Assembly (NCBI GenBank): GCA_021399435.1
Contig: JAJTUP010000051.1
Location: 62,001 to 126,000 of the forward strand
DNA length: 64,000 nt
Direction: 5' to 3'
Source: Diaporthe sp. PMI_573
Taxonomy: Eukaryota; Ascomycota; Sordariomycetes; Diaporthales; Diaporthaceae
Shown one piece after another: positions 11,263 to 22,175 of the stretch. The notes under the pieces are model-generated. The model made no database searches and had not been told where the DNA came from. It saw only the letters and a list, made by a program, of their open reading frames with translations. A program made the translations under genes and the position numbers. Position 1 is the stretch's first letter, and every line of letters starts with the position of its first letter.

Positions 11263-14200
11263 TCTTCGCAGAGGCTCTGCCGGCGGCTGAATGAAGCCAT
11301 TCTCGCCTCAAATCAGACAATTCGACACCATCGTTGGGTGAGTGGCATCGAGGTCGACCTCTCGCCCCCTCGAGGCGCTCACATGACTGCACTCAGACAC
11401 CAGCCGCGTGTATCGCGATCCCATCAGACCCGTAGCAGACATGCGCCAGATATGCACGTCTTGCTTCATCGAGCTTGCAAAAAGCTTCTGATATGTCGCG
11501 AGGTTACGCTGCGTCATAACACGACAGCCGTTTCAGGAAGGAGGGAGGGCAATGGACACATGTAGAGCATGCTGACATTCCCTTTGGACATAAGCCTGAA
11601 TGGCGGCAAGTCTCGGCGCGACGGGCTCGGCCAACAAGAAGAGGGCAATAATTAATTAGCAAAAGCTTGGCTCACTTGGCAATGTGACAAGTCTATCAGG
11701 AGGCCAGCCATTATGTATAAACATCTCCATCGACGGCGAGCACGTCGGAGAAGGCTTCTGAGTTGCCATACTCCCTGCGTACATGATGGTGTGCTGTGAT
11801 TCGCCCTCGTTCGCGGGAGCGAAACATCCCTAGCTCTGCATGCGACCCCATCAGCTCCTAGCGCCTGACCGCGTACTGCTACAAGAGCTGGGAATGCTGG
11901 CCTTGCGGTTGGTCCCTGCCGAGATATAAGCTTATCTTCGAACGTTGTAACCTGTGGCAGCTTGGCATGAAACTACCGGCCCTCCCCAGTGGTCATATGG
12001 CGTTGTTCAGCTTCCTCATTGGGATTTCTTCCGCTCCCCATCCACGGCTTTAGCGGCCGGCTCTGGGTCTTTATAGGGTCTTGCTTGCCGGGCAGCCCTT
12101 CGTCACCACGCATGAGGACCAATTCCATCACTTCCCAACCCTGAACCACCACAGGATGTCAGTCTACCTCGCAGCTGGTCCCCCTCCCTCCCTTTGCGCT
12201 TATTGGGCGAACGAGAGGGGAAATGCCCACCTCCCGCGGCCCCATACTGCCATAGTGCTCGACACCCTTGAGCACCTGCGGGCACAGGGGAGTGGTTGTT
12301 TAAGCAGCATTTAGAGTATCTAGATAGTGCAGTGTAATGTAGGCTGTGGATTCCGGGTGATACAAGGTGGGGCTCGGGTGTAAGCCGGATATTAAACGCG
12401 TGGGCGCTCCCGCGCTGTCGCCTGCGTGTGGAAACAAGGCCCTTCTCGTAAGCACGAAGCGGCAGTTTCGGGTATGCATGTCATCATTCTATTGGAGTTG
12501 AACGCAAGCGCGGACCAAGGTGTGTTCTGACCTGGGCACGGCGGCCAAGACATGCGGCCCCACGAGAAAACAAGAGGTACGCCAGCAACTATCCTATAGG
12601 TGAGTCTGGGCGTTGAATGAGCTTCTGCTTTCGGTTGTAGGCCGATTACAACATTTGCCCTTTTCTGACGGACAACACACAACAAAAACAACGCTGTGTA
12701 GGCTTATGGCGTGATCATGTGCAAGACGACCATCACACTATCGAACTCAGAAGGTGACGACGCCTGCCGAGTCTGCCCATGTGCAGTTCCCAAGGCAGAG
12801 TTCCATGGTCATGTTGGATTTTCTGTTCTTGGCACGGCAGTTTTGGAAACGGGCAGCATCATTTACCTGGCCAGTATCTCTCTCTACGTTGACACATAGC
12901 TATTACTCAGGCTGGCATAGTCGACTGCTCTGAAAGTGCGGTGAATGACACGAATACCTTGGACTCGTCTAAGCCAACTAGATCATCACCAAGTGTACCA
13001 TCATCTCTCCGGGTCTGCCTCTAGCCCATACTCTTGACGAGAAAGGTTCCGGTTTTTAATATGCAGAATACAGCTATGTGATGCCCAATATTATTACTCT
13101 CGTTATTCTGTGTCTTTTCCAATGACTGCCTGTTGCGAGCGTTCAAGTCGCCAGCGACGCAGCTCATGGGATTATTAGCATCACACGAGTGATGAATTAA
13201 AAGGCGTATTTTTAGTCACGACACTGGGATATATCTTATGCATGTTTATCTTAGTAGAAGCTCTCCAAATGACCCTTTTAAGCCGTGGCGCGGCGTTCCA
13301 TAATCGCAGCAATTCTTGTTGATTTGGACCTCAACCCAACTACGTGTAGAAGTATGCCATTACTAGTGCTGTGATTCCCTATTCCTAAGCCTAAGACCCT
13401 AAGGGTTAGGAATAGTCGACCTCATACGTTGGATGTGAGGGTAATGATGTCGGAAACGAATGATGCTTGTTGTGATGAATGAATTGAATGATGATTTGAA
13501 ACGAAGTTTAACGTGCTGCAGAAGTGGAGCTATTCCGCAGCTCATTGGTGAGTCGGCTGAACCAGAATGGAAAGTTTTTGCTAGATGTTCAAGTAAACGA
13601 TTGTTTGCCCAATTTCCCGGACCCGAGTGTGAATTGATTCGTTTAAGCAAATCTTCTCTGAGGTACCATTGGTATGACTTGTAGGGGAATCATTTGATTG
13701 GGTGTTTCCATTGATTTTATTACCTATTTGTTGCCGTAGGTATGTTATCATTGAAGCAGACATGTGTGTTGCATGAGCAGATTGGCAACCTCTACTTCAC
13801 TGAGTCACTGTGCGGATGCTGGAAACAATCACCGTTTGCTCGCCACACCAATTTGACTGAACTATTCTGGATTCAGAACAGTGCTGCCGAGAATCCATCG
13901 TTAGCATTATCAAGAGCCTGTGTCGAGAAACTTGACAGATTTGGCGACTGTTGTGCTTGTGGAATGTTGAAAGATGAAGTTGAGATATTCCGGCAGACAA
14001 TTCCACATTGCTACCCAAACAATAACCAGTGAACCGTCCATGTTGGACAACCGATGATCTTCAAGCCGTTGGTCACAGCGAATTTCACCTTTTACAATAG
14101 ATACGGAAGCATTTGTTTTAAAGATATATTGGCCTTACTCATGGTCCCTATTTTGGGAGTCAAGGATTGGGGATGTTGTATACAATTGTTCGCTCCAAGC

Positions 14201-15142
14201 CCAGTGAATTCCTGCAAGCAATGGTATACTGCCCACCGGCATATCTCGGAGTATTCCATTGTGCCCTAAGGTCAGTGACTGTCCTATTCATAACATAAGA
14301 CATGCGGAAATTGTTCAATTCTGTCGATTTGCTCGGGCTTAGCAATTGCCACCCACTAGATTAAATCATTTGTAAGACTCCCTATGAGTATATAACAATT
14401 GCAGACCATCAAGTAGTAGAGTCCCAGCCCTGACTTGGTTGACATGAAACAATATATGTGTCTGGACGACATAGCTGTCGCAGGCCGTGGTGAACTTAAG
14501 CGACCTACGTGGTACGCAAGGCGACTGCAGGTGTCCTTTTACTGTTGGAGATATGCAATATCCACAGAAAAGTTCAGAATTTGAAGTTTTGGCTAGCCAT
14601 GAGAATGTAACTTCATGCACATTGTCTTCGGTCCACTGTACGGCCCAAGAACGCGTCCGAACTTGGTAAGACTCCCAATGAACATTATCCATCACTCTCA
14701 GTTGTTTCCGATACAAGTGAACGAAAGGGACCCATAGCCGCTATTCTTGGTGATATTCACAATACAGCCATCGACAAGGTTTCCAGAGAAGGAACAGGCG
14801 CTCTTGGAGCCGGCGATGGTCTGTTTGGCTCCGCCGTGATCTATCCTCGTGCCTTCGGGTTAGAGGAAACTTGCTCGTCCCACGTGGAAAGAATTTAAAG
14901 TTTGGGCATTCAGATCGACTTTTCGGAGGGCTCTGAGTGCTGAACTTTGATGACGTAGGATTACAACAGGAGAAATCATGACCCATTCAGACCCATGCTT
15001 GTGCTCCTGTCCGGATTGAGAGAAGACAGAGATGTTTATTTTACTATATGCTATACAAGAATCCTAAATCTGGTCAAGTGTTCCCAATTCAGTGCTGGAG
15101 GAGACTTCTAGGCCCTCTCAAATACATACTTGTATTCCCCTT
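11263..15142. other. Long gene-poor spacer
   Basis: Nearly 3.9 kb with no supported gene. Open frames are short (up to 116 codons, at 14366-14716 minus) and lack domains. The part from about 13400 to 14700 is locally less GC-rich and holds overlapping frames on both strands, which could be the remains of an old gene or transposon, but I find no recognisable motif. No tRNA and no copy of the dispersed repeat seen here. Confidence 0.45.
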
Positions 15143-16027
15143 CTAGTTGACCACAACATCACCCACAACCATCCTGTGATCACTCACAAAGACACCATCA
15201 ACATAGTTGCCCACAATCTCAATGGTTTGAGCTGTGTAGGGGCGGACGGCCTTCGGTCCAAGCCAGATGTAGTCAATTCGGCTTACACCAGTCTGTGAGA
15301 AGCCGGTATAGGTGAGCTGGTTTGTGCCGACGTGTGTTGCCAGGTCCCACAAATCTTCGACATAGTTCAAGCCAACCAGCGTCGAATAGGCATCTCCGTT
15401 TGGCGCAGAATTGAAATCGCCGGTCAGGGACACTGGTAGCTCGCCCCAAGTCTGCTGCACGGCCTGGATACGCGAGACAACGACTTTGATGCCTTCGCTC
15501 CGTGCCTGCGAGCTAACATTGTCAAGGTGGGTGTTGGCGTGTATGAATCTCTTGCCAGTTGCGATGTGCTCAAATACGCCAATCGTTACGATACGACGGC
15601 TTCCTGCTCCCCATCCGAACGACACGACGTCGGGGGTAGGTGACAGCCATTTGACCTCACTGTAAAGCACTTTCAAGACATCGGTCCGGTATAGAATGGG
15701 ACCGTATTCGCCTTGAGTGGCGCCATTGTCACGGCCCACGCCGATGTGAGCCCACTGAGAGCCCAGGCCGCTCTTGATGTCGGTAAGCTGGTTGTTGAGC
15801 ACCTCCTGCAGGCCTATGATAGTAGTAGAGGCTTCGGCAGCTTGACCCGCGACTTGATTGATCAGGAGCGGCCTGCGAGTCGACCACGGCTTCTCATTGG
15901 CTTCCAGTGAAGTGGCGGCATATCGAATGTTGAATGTGATGATGCGCAGAGGGAGACTCGCACACAGTGATGATTGGGCAAAAAGTGTTGCCAAAACAAA
16001 AGCGAACGACCAGTACCGGGGTATCAT
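15143..16027 (-). CDS. Secreted endonuclease/exonuclease/phosphatase-family protein
   Basis: Single exon, 294 residues. Signal peptide 1-22 (FAFVLATLFAQSSLC). The DNase I-like fold is clear from the ordered metal and catalytic motifs: ITFNIRY (30-36), GLQE with E75, NTHLDN (165-170; H167), GDFNS (203-207; D204, N206) and SDHR (282-285; D283, H284). Members hydrolyse phosphodiester or phosphomonoester bonds in nucleic acids, inositol phosphates or lipids. The secreted form and lack of extra domains suggest an extracellular nuclease or phosphatase; the substrate cannot be read from sequence. A TATA element is 35 bp upstream of the start codon. It stands alone between two long spacers. Confidence 0.9.
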   Translation of the reverse strand: MIPRYWSFAFVLATLFAQSSLCASLPLRIITFNIRYAATSLEANEKPWSTRRPLLINQVAGQAAEASTTIIGLQEVLNNQLTDIKSGLGSQWAHIGVGRDNGATQGEYGPILYRTDVLKVLYSEVKWLSPTPDVVSFGWGAGSRRIVTIGVFEHIATGKRFIHANTHLDNVSSQARSEGIKVVVSRIQAVQQTWGELPVSLTGDFNSAPNGDAYSTLVGLNYVEDLWDLATHVGTNQLTYTGFSQTGVSRIDYIWLGPKAVRPYTAQTIEIVGNYVDGVFVSDHRMVVGDVVVN

Positions 16028-16060
16028 GTTGTCTGATCCTCAGTCTCGTGAAGTGATAGT

Positions 16061-16070
16061 ATTTTTTATA
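16061..16070 (-). promoter_or_regulatory. TATA-like element of secreted nuclease gene
   Basis: TATAAAAAAT on the minus strand, only about 34-43 bp upstream of the ATG at 16027, implying a very short 5' UTR if used. Confidence 0.4.
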
Positions 16071-17697
16071 CGAGTCCGCAAAAGAACGAGGTGATGGACA
16101 TGATGTGCAGCCAAACAAACGATCGGGGACATGGCCAATGTTATTGAAGCATCGGGCGGGCATGTTGGGTCTAGTATGCGGGGAGCTCTCCAAGGTGACG
16201 GCCACGTGAAGGTTAGGGGGGAATTCAATGGTTGCCCAATATGTGATGAGGCGATGGTAGCCAAGGCCGTGGCTGCAACGCTAGGATGTAACACTGCTGC
16301 CATCAGATGTCACTGCATTGCAGACCGGGCATGCTACTAGCCACTGATGGAAGGCACCGGCGCTCCGTTGATCCACAAACCTTGGAAAAGAACGCGTTTG
16401 TAACCGAAAGAAATTCTCGGGCCGCCCCCGGACGCATACACGAGGGCCTTCTACTGCATGTGATACGTTGTCTGTACGCCTTGTCGGCCAAGATGATCAC
16501 ACGAAATCCGGAGGTATGGGCTCCCTGAGGGCATTTACGCCTTTTCCAGCCGTGTAAACCACGTGCATCCTCATTCCGAGCATGAAAGAAACGTTGTCAA
16601 TATGCATTCTCTTCCAATCTCCGGGACCATCGCTATGCGATATCCCCCAAGCTGCAACTGGAGTAGCAGTTAAGCCCACCGCTAGTGCTTGCTTGTGCAC
16701 ACCAGTCTTTCCCTTTACAGTCGTTCCGCACCAAGCACGCGACATCTTGATAGCGACGTTTTCAAAAAGATCCCAGCCCACATATTGGGGTGCAACGGCT
16801 TTTGGTTCTCATTTCTGAAGTGTGTTGAGGTGCAGCAGCGAACATGGTAGACAACAGCTCGTTATGTTCACTTTCCACGGTCGGTTGTATGCTGAATTCT
16901 GGACCGGTTTATAATGTTGCCATGAGTCATATCGCCTTCAAAGATGGCAAATTCAACACATTTGAGCACACGATAAGTCTTTTATGATGATCTGGCTCTC
17001 ACAGGTACAATTCATTTCCGCCTTGAATGAATCCACGAACCGCAAAAGCAGGACGGTGTTGCTTGCAAGACACGTAGTGATCGTCGATTACCGAGACAAG
17101 TCCTTGCTCCTTGGACAGCAATGATGAACCAAGGTTACATAGACTACGGACGAGTCTACTCAATAATGCTGCTGCACACATGAACTGCTCAGGTGTACGG
17201 GCTTTGCTGAGGTGTGAGCTACCCGGCCACGACAACTAAATAGTGAACCACTGCACACAGGGAAGGGCTTATTAGGCAACCATTCTGACTACAAATAGTA
17301 GCCCAGAGAGACACTTGTTTAGGAGACCTGATAGGATCATTCTCCCTCATAGGGACCCCATCATGGTGTGTTGCTGTAATAATGTATGACAACCGCTCAC
17401 TTATATCATTGAGCACAGCCACAGCCACATTGCTATTTGTGGCTGTGAAATTCGCAGGCCCGCCCGGCCAAAGCAAAAGTGCAACGCGAGGAAGCACCCG
17501 CTGTGTGGGTTCTGCCTCGGCACTGGCAGGCCCTGATTCATGAACTTTTCCTGCCCAGACGTCCGACACTATCCCCTCTTTACCACAGTAGCATCTAGGC
17601 GCACCATCGTGTAATCATACTCCACGCGGGCGCTACGTCATCTCTGCGACCACATTAGTGAGCACCCGAGAATTTGTGTGCTGAGCAGCGGGTAAAC
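16071..17697. other. Intergenic, no supported gene
   Basis: About 1.6 kb without recognisable coding sequence. Short frames (up to 116 codons) have no domain or signal peptide. Confidence 0.45.
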
Positions 17698-17699
17698 TT

Positions 17700-17750
17700 A
17701 CTACCTAGGTACCTAGATACCTACCTACCTAGTCACCTATAGATACTTCT
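17700..17750. repeat. Degenerate TACCTAGG-type short repeat
   Basis: An array of TACCTAGG/TACCTACC-like octamers and related tetramers (CTACCTAGGTACCTAGATAC and onward) about 150-200 bp upstream of the MDR start codon. Such arrays are frequent in intergenic DNA of filamentous ascomycetes. Here it sits in the presumed promoter or 5' UTR. Confidence 0.6.
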
Positions 17751-17897
17751 TGCAAATCCATGTTCGCGAGAACCAACCCACCCACAAAACACACAACAAC
17801 CGCTGACAAGCATCACAAAGACCTCCGTCGAGCCTATCCAACGGTCGTCGAGCCTATCCCCCAATTGTAATCGCCTCAATTGCATTCTCACCTCAAC

Positions 17898-19019
17898 ATG
17901 TCGGACATTCCCTCCAGCTTCAAGGCCGCTACTCTGCCCTCGCCCAAGGGCAAGCACGTCGTCACCGAACGCTCGCTCGGCGCCCTCGCGCCAGGCGAGG
18001 TTGCCATCAAGGTCACCGCCACGGCGATCAACCCCGTGGACTGGAAGATTCGCGACCAGGGCATCCTCCTCGGTGACCTGTACCCGGCCGTACTGGGCTC
18101 CGACGCGGCCGGCGAGGTTGTTGCGCTTGGATCCGGCGTTACCACCCTCGCCAAGGGCGACAGGGTCTTCTTCCAGGGCATCCTCGGCAACATCGATAGT
18201 TGCACTTTCCAGCAGTACTGCAAGCTCCCCGCGGAGCTGGTCTCCCGCACGCCTGGCAACATCAGTGATGAGCAGGCCGCCGGCGTGCAGCTGGCGCTGG
18301 TCGCCGCCTTGGTGGGGTTCTACCATAACACAGGCCACGGTATCTCGCCTGGGCCTTGGGACGTCGAGAACGGCGGAAGAGAGGCCGGGAAGGGGAAGGC
18401 TATTGTTATCCTGGGCGGCAGCTCGTCCGTCGGCCAATATGCGATCCAGCTGGCCAGGCTGTCTGGCTATGAGAGGATCGTGACCAACTCGAGCGCCTCG
18501 CACGTCGAGCACCTGAAGAGCCTCGGCGCCCATGTGGTCCTGGACCGAAAGACGCAATCAAAGCCAGAGGATTATCGTGAAGCTATCGGTGATATCCCAT
18601 TGGACTTCGTCTGGGACTCCATCGCGGAGAAGGAAACTGCCAAGCTGGGGATCGCCATTCTGACCCTGGTGAAGACGACATCGGAACACCGCCAGGTCGT
18701 GGGCGTGTGGAACCCCAATGACAACCCAGACCCGACTGCCGGACCGTACCCTGAGGTTGTCGAGGCCGGCCTGGCTGCGACGCCCAAGGTCAACGTCATT
18801 CAGATCCTGGGCCTGGGCAGCGCCCCGGAGAAGCGATATGTCAGTGAGCCCGCGGTCAAGGCCATTGGTGGCGAGGACGGATGGATCGCGAAGGGTCTGT
18901 TCCAGCCCAACCGGCCGCTTGTGATTGAAGGGGGCCTGGAAGCTCTGGACCAAGCGCTGGACAAGAACAGGAGTGGCGTTTCAGGAGAAAAGGTTGTCAT
19001 CAGACCTTTTGGGCCATAA
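17898..19019 (+). CDS. MDR-family alcohol dehydrogenase-like/enoyl reductase
   Basis: Intronless, 373 residues from the ATG at 17898; an in-frame ATG 18 bp upstream is possible but the MSDIPSSFKA start fits better. N-terminal GroES-like domain (ALAPGEVAIKVTATAINPVDWKI, GSDAAGEVV, KGDRVF), then a Rossmann domain with IVILGGSSSVGQYAIQLAR (about 168-186) for NADPH. The structural and catalytic zinc ligands are lacking, as in the zinc-independent trans-acting enoyl reductases (TOXD/LovC-like) and quinone reductases. Fungal homologues lie both inside and outside polyketide clusters; no synthase is near, so a stand-alone reductase is more likely. The C-terminus GGLEALDQALDKNRSGVSGE is typical for the TOXD-like group. 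Convergent to guanine deaminase with a 125-bp gap. Confidence 0.88.
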   Translation: MSDIPSSFKAATLPSPKGKHVVTERSLGALAPGEVAIKVTATAINPVDWKIRDQGILLGDLYPAVLGSDAAGEVVALGSGVTTLAKGDRVFFQGILGNIDSCTFQQYCKLPAELVSRTPGNISDEQAAGVQLALVAALVGFYHNTGHGISPGPWDVENGGREAGKGKAIVILGGSSSVGQYAIQLARLSGYERIVTNSSASHVEHLKSLGAHVVLDRKTQSKPEDYREAIGDIPLDFVWDSIAEKETAKLGIAILTLVKTTSEHRQVVGVWNPNDNPDPTAGPYPEVVEAGLAATPKVNVIQILGLGSAPEKRYVSEPAVKAIGGEDGWIAKGLFQPNRPLVIEGGLEALDQALDKNRSGVSGEKVVIRPFGP

Positions 19020-19144
19020 TTGAGGTCGGCTCTTCGTCCCTGGGAGGGATCCAGTCCATTCGGCAGAGTGTAATTAGGTGCACTGGATTCTTTTAGTGCA
19101 ACAAGAAACCTGGTGTAGTGTGGATGAAAGCTACGGCAATCAGT

Positions 19145-20554
19145 CTATTTCACCTGTCTCCCTCGCACATAAACGGCCTCAATGTTCCGATCGTCCCCTG
19201 TCATGACGAACTTGCTGAATACAGTCCTCAATGAATCCGAGTCCTGCTCAACCATGGTCATAATTTGATCATCCACGTGTGTCGATATCACACAAGCATC
19301 AAATTCCATGCCCACCGCAAAGTTTCCAACCTTGTCCTCAACCGAACAAACCCTTGCGCCCCCGCGAGTGGCCAAGTAGAAGAGTTCCTCGACAGACAAC
19401 CCCTTCTCACTCCCATGAGACATGACCTCTCTTGCGTTACTAGCAACAAGGGCCTGGCGCATCGCATCGAGAATGCTACTGGAGAAGCCCCCACCAGAAT
19501 CGGTGCCCAACCCCGTCTTGATGCCGCGACGCAGGAACTCCCTCACTGGCGCCGCCATGAAGCCGCCACCTACGGTCATATTGGAGATTGGACAATGAGC
19601 GACCCCGCAGCCCAACTCGGCAAATCTGGAAAGCTCATACTCGCTCATGTAGCAGCAGTGGGCAAGTATCGACGTCGGGCCCAGAAGGCCGTAATGATGG
19701 TAGAGGTCGACCTCGTTGCTGAACTGCGGGAAGAGAGACTTGGTGGCCTGCATCTCTTGTTCGGCCTCGTTGAAGTGTGTCTGTATGGCGAGCTCAGGCT
19801 GTCTCTTCGCGATCTTGCCGAGTCCCTCCAGAACAGCAGGTTCACAGGTGATGGCAAAGCGTGGTGTCAGGACCGGCCTCACCAGGTGACCCTCGGGGTC
19901 GATGTCCTGGATGTGTGCAATGCATTCCTCCGTCACGCGCAGGCTTTCCTCGGGACTGGCATCTCGGTAGTAGTCCGGTGCGTTCCTGTCCATGTTACAC
20001 TTTCCAATCAGTGCTCGTTGGCCCTTCTGTAGACATAGATCGGCCAGGATGCGCGTGGCCTCGCCGTGCGCGGATGCGTAGTATGAGGCGGTCGTGATGC
20101 CCTGTTTGAGGAAGCCGTCGACACACCGCCCGTAGATCCGACGTGCATACTCTGGGTCGGCGAACTTGGCCTCGTTAGGGAAAGTGACGGTGTCAAGCCA
20201 ATCGAGGATATGCATGCCCTGCCCGAGGCCTCGATGGGCCCACTGCGGTGCGTGGTTGTGAGTGTCAACGAAGCCCGGTATGAGGAATGACCCTTCTTTC
20301 AGCTTCTTGACAGTGCACTCGTTGGATTGGAATGGTACACCGCCAGGGGTGTGAAGGACGTCAGGAACCACATCAACGTTCTTGTCGAAGACGATGATGG
20401 TGCCACTGCTGTTGACGACAAGAAGAGCCGACTCCAGGATCTCGAGCTCTGTGGGTGAGAGTGAATGTATCACTGGCCCATGGAAGATAGTGAAGGCGCG
20501 GCTCATCTTATTGTCGTCGTCCCAGAGTCTTCCAGAGTCACCTTCCCCTGGCAT
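19145..20554 (-). CDS. Guanine deaminase
   Basis: Single exon; 469 residues from the ATG at 20554 (GCCATGC context). A second ATG at 20506 (MSRAFTIFHG) would give 453 residues, closer to the usual family start. Amidohydrolase-fold enzyme converting guanine to xanthine and ammonia in purine salvage and catabolism; cytosolic. Zinc site and substrate motifs are in order: GFVDTHNHAPQ (HxH), PRFAITC, QTHFNE, LAHCCYM, CPISNMTVGGG and GTDSGGG with the conserved aspartate. The length and the FTIFHGPVIHSLSP opening match fungal guanine deaminases. It shares the divergent promoter region 20555-20997 with the MDR gene to the right. Confidence 0.93.
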   Translation of the reverse strand: MPGEGDSGRLWDDDNKMSRAFTIFHGPVIHSLSPTELEILESALLVVNSSGTIIVFDKNVDVVPDVLHTPGGVPFQSNECTVKKLKEGSFLIPGFVDTHNHAPQWAHRGLGQGMHILDWLDTVTFPNEAKFADPEYARRIYGRCVDGFLKQGITTASYYASAHGEATRILADLCLQKGQRALIGKCNMDRNAPDYYRDASPEESLRVTEECIAHIQDIDPEGHLVRPVLTPRFAITCEPAVLEGLGKIAKRQPELAIQTHFNEAEQEMQATKSLFPQFSNEVDLYHHYGLLGPTSILAHCCYMSEYELSRFAELGCGVAHCPISNMTVGGGFMAAPVREFLRRGIKTGLGTDSGGGFSSSILDAMRQALVASNAREVMSHGSEKGLSVEELFYLATRGGARVCSVEDKVGNFAVGMEFDACVISTHVDDQIMTMVEQDSDSLRTVFSKFVMTGDDRNIEAVYVRGRQVK

Positions 20555-20997
20555 GGCGAGTGTTGTCGTCGACAGTCTACGGCTGAGCTGATAAGCAACA
20601 CAAGAAATACGGGCCGGTGCCACAGACCGTTACGCCTGCCCGCTCGTGAATTTGGTTGCACCAGTAAGAGGTCTTCGGTCGTGTCATTGGCTGTCCGGAC
20701 AGAATGTGATTACGTAAAAGGTCCGTTTCGATGGTGAACGGAACTCACTTGTGTCTCACCGGGGGTCACCGTCTCCGTTTTGCCGCTGTGCCCCTGTTTG
20801 ACGACTGGTGTTTCATCCCGTTCTTCTGGCACGGGCTCGCTCAACCACCACATATCGTCAACCCTACTTGCCTACAACACCTCATCCGCGTCTCCTACTG
20901 AGCAAACACGTAGCCGTTGGGAAGCTGACACCTCGAAGAGCTCGAAGAGAACCACTGTGCGAGCGTTTCGCCTGCTTCGTCCAATTCCGAAGCCGCC
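20555..20997. promoter_or_regulatory. Divergent promoter region, guanine deaminase / MDR reductase
   Basis: A 443-bp spacer between two divergently transcribed genes. It must carry the promoters and 5' UTRs of both. No unambiguous TATA box or GATA cluster was identified, so co-regulation is only a possibility. Confidence 0.5.
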
Positions 20998-22175
20998 ATG
21001 GCGGGCGATATCCCCTCGACCATGAAGGCATGGCTCGTCACCAAAAACGGCCAGCCAAAAGACGCCCTCACTCTCAAGACTGACTACCCCGTCCCATCCA
21101 AGATCAAAAGCGGGAACGTCCTGATCAAGGTCTCCTATGCTGCTCTGAACCCCGCGGATCTCAACTTCATGGGCAATATTCCGAATTGGGTTCCCTTCCG
21201 TCGCAACCCCATCCCGGGCCTAGACTTTGCAGGGGAAGTGGTCAAGGTCGGGCCATCAGTACCGAGTGACTCTGGTGTGACCCTGGGTGCGCAAGTATGT
21301 GGCGCTCTCAACGTCATCTCAGTGGCAGTCGGGAGGGGCAGCCTCGCCGAGTACATCGAGGTCCCCGCGAGCAAGCTGGTAGTGAAGCCAAAAGGGGTCG
21401 ACACCATCGATGCTGCGGGCGCGCTCGGGATAGCAGGACAGACGGCTTACATCGTGCTCAAAGAGGCAAATGTAAAGGCAGGCGACCGTGTGCTGGTCAA
21501 CGGCGCCAGCGGTGGCGTGGGCAGCGTCCTCGTCCAGGTGGCAAAGGCAAAAGGCGCCGTCGTGTACGGGGTCTGCTCGGCAGCGAACGCCGACATGGTG
21601 AAGAGGCTAGGTGCCGACGAGGTGCGAGCATCCTGCTCCCCTGCATGAACTGGATGGGGCACAACTCTCTGCGACCCTGGGCAGTCTGCTAACAACAGGA
21701 CTGCAGGTGATTGATTACAAGGCTTACGAGTCTCTCGTGGCTCATCTCACTGACAGCTTCGAATCAAAACCCATGCATCGCATATTCGACTGTGTCGGCA
21801 GTGACGAGCTGTTCCAGAGATCAGCCAAGTATATGGACAAAGATGGGCTGTTTATCACAGTTGTGGGCGGTGTCGGAGCGGGACCCATCGTGAGAAGCAA
21901 GCTATTGCCAGTTGCACTTGGTGGGGTGCCGCGAAGATACAAACTCCTCGCCCTGTGGCCAGATGGAGCGATTGCGAAAGAGGTTGCAAAATGGATCGAA
22001 AACGGAGAGTACAGCAATTTCCCAAGGGACTCGGAGTACTCGATGGACGATGTTATAAAGGTACGCTTGTCTTTGAATTTTGACACTCCACTGTGCTGAC
22101 AACGGCGTCTTCCAGGGCTACGAGCGTGTTGCGAGCAAGCGATCTCGAGGCAAGGTCGTAGTCGCAGTCTCTTAA
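20998..22175 (+). CDS. MDR-family NADPH quinone reductase-like protein
   Basis: Three exons, 20998-21621, 21707-22060 and 22116-22175, with in-phase introns (85 bp GTGCGA...CTGCAG; 55 bp GTACGC...TTCCAG); 345 residues. GroES-like N-terminal domain (VLIKVSYAALNPADLNFMG, GLDFAGEVVKVG), then nucleotide-binding motif VLVNGASGGVGSVLVQVAKAKG split at about 167-187, and C-terminal KGYERVASKRSRGKVVV, all typical for the zinc-independent quinone oxidoreductase / RTN4IP1-like branch of the MDR superfamily. Likely uses NADPH to reduce quinones or enoyl substrates. There is no clear targeting sequence. The intron-1 donor GTGCGA is weak but restores RLGADE|VIDYK, which is the expected conserved join. Confidence 0.9.

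Noticed and set aside
17733..18557. 274-codon minus-strand open frame
   Set aside because: Antisense to the enoyl-reductase-type MDR gene. The composition is that of a reverse-strand shadow, with no family features.
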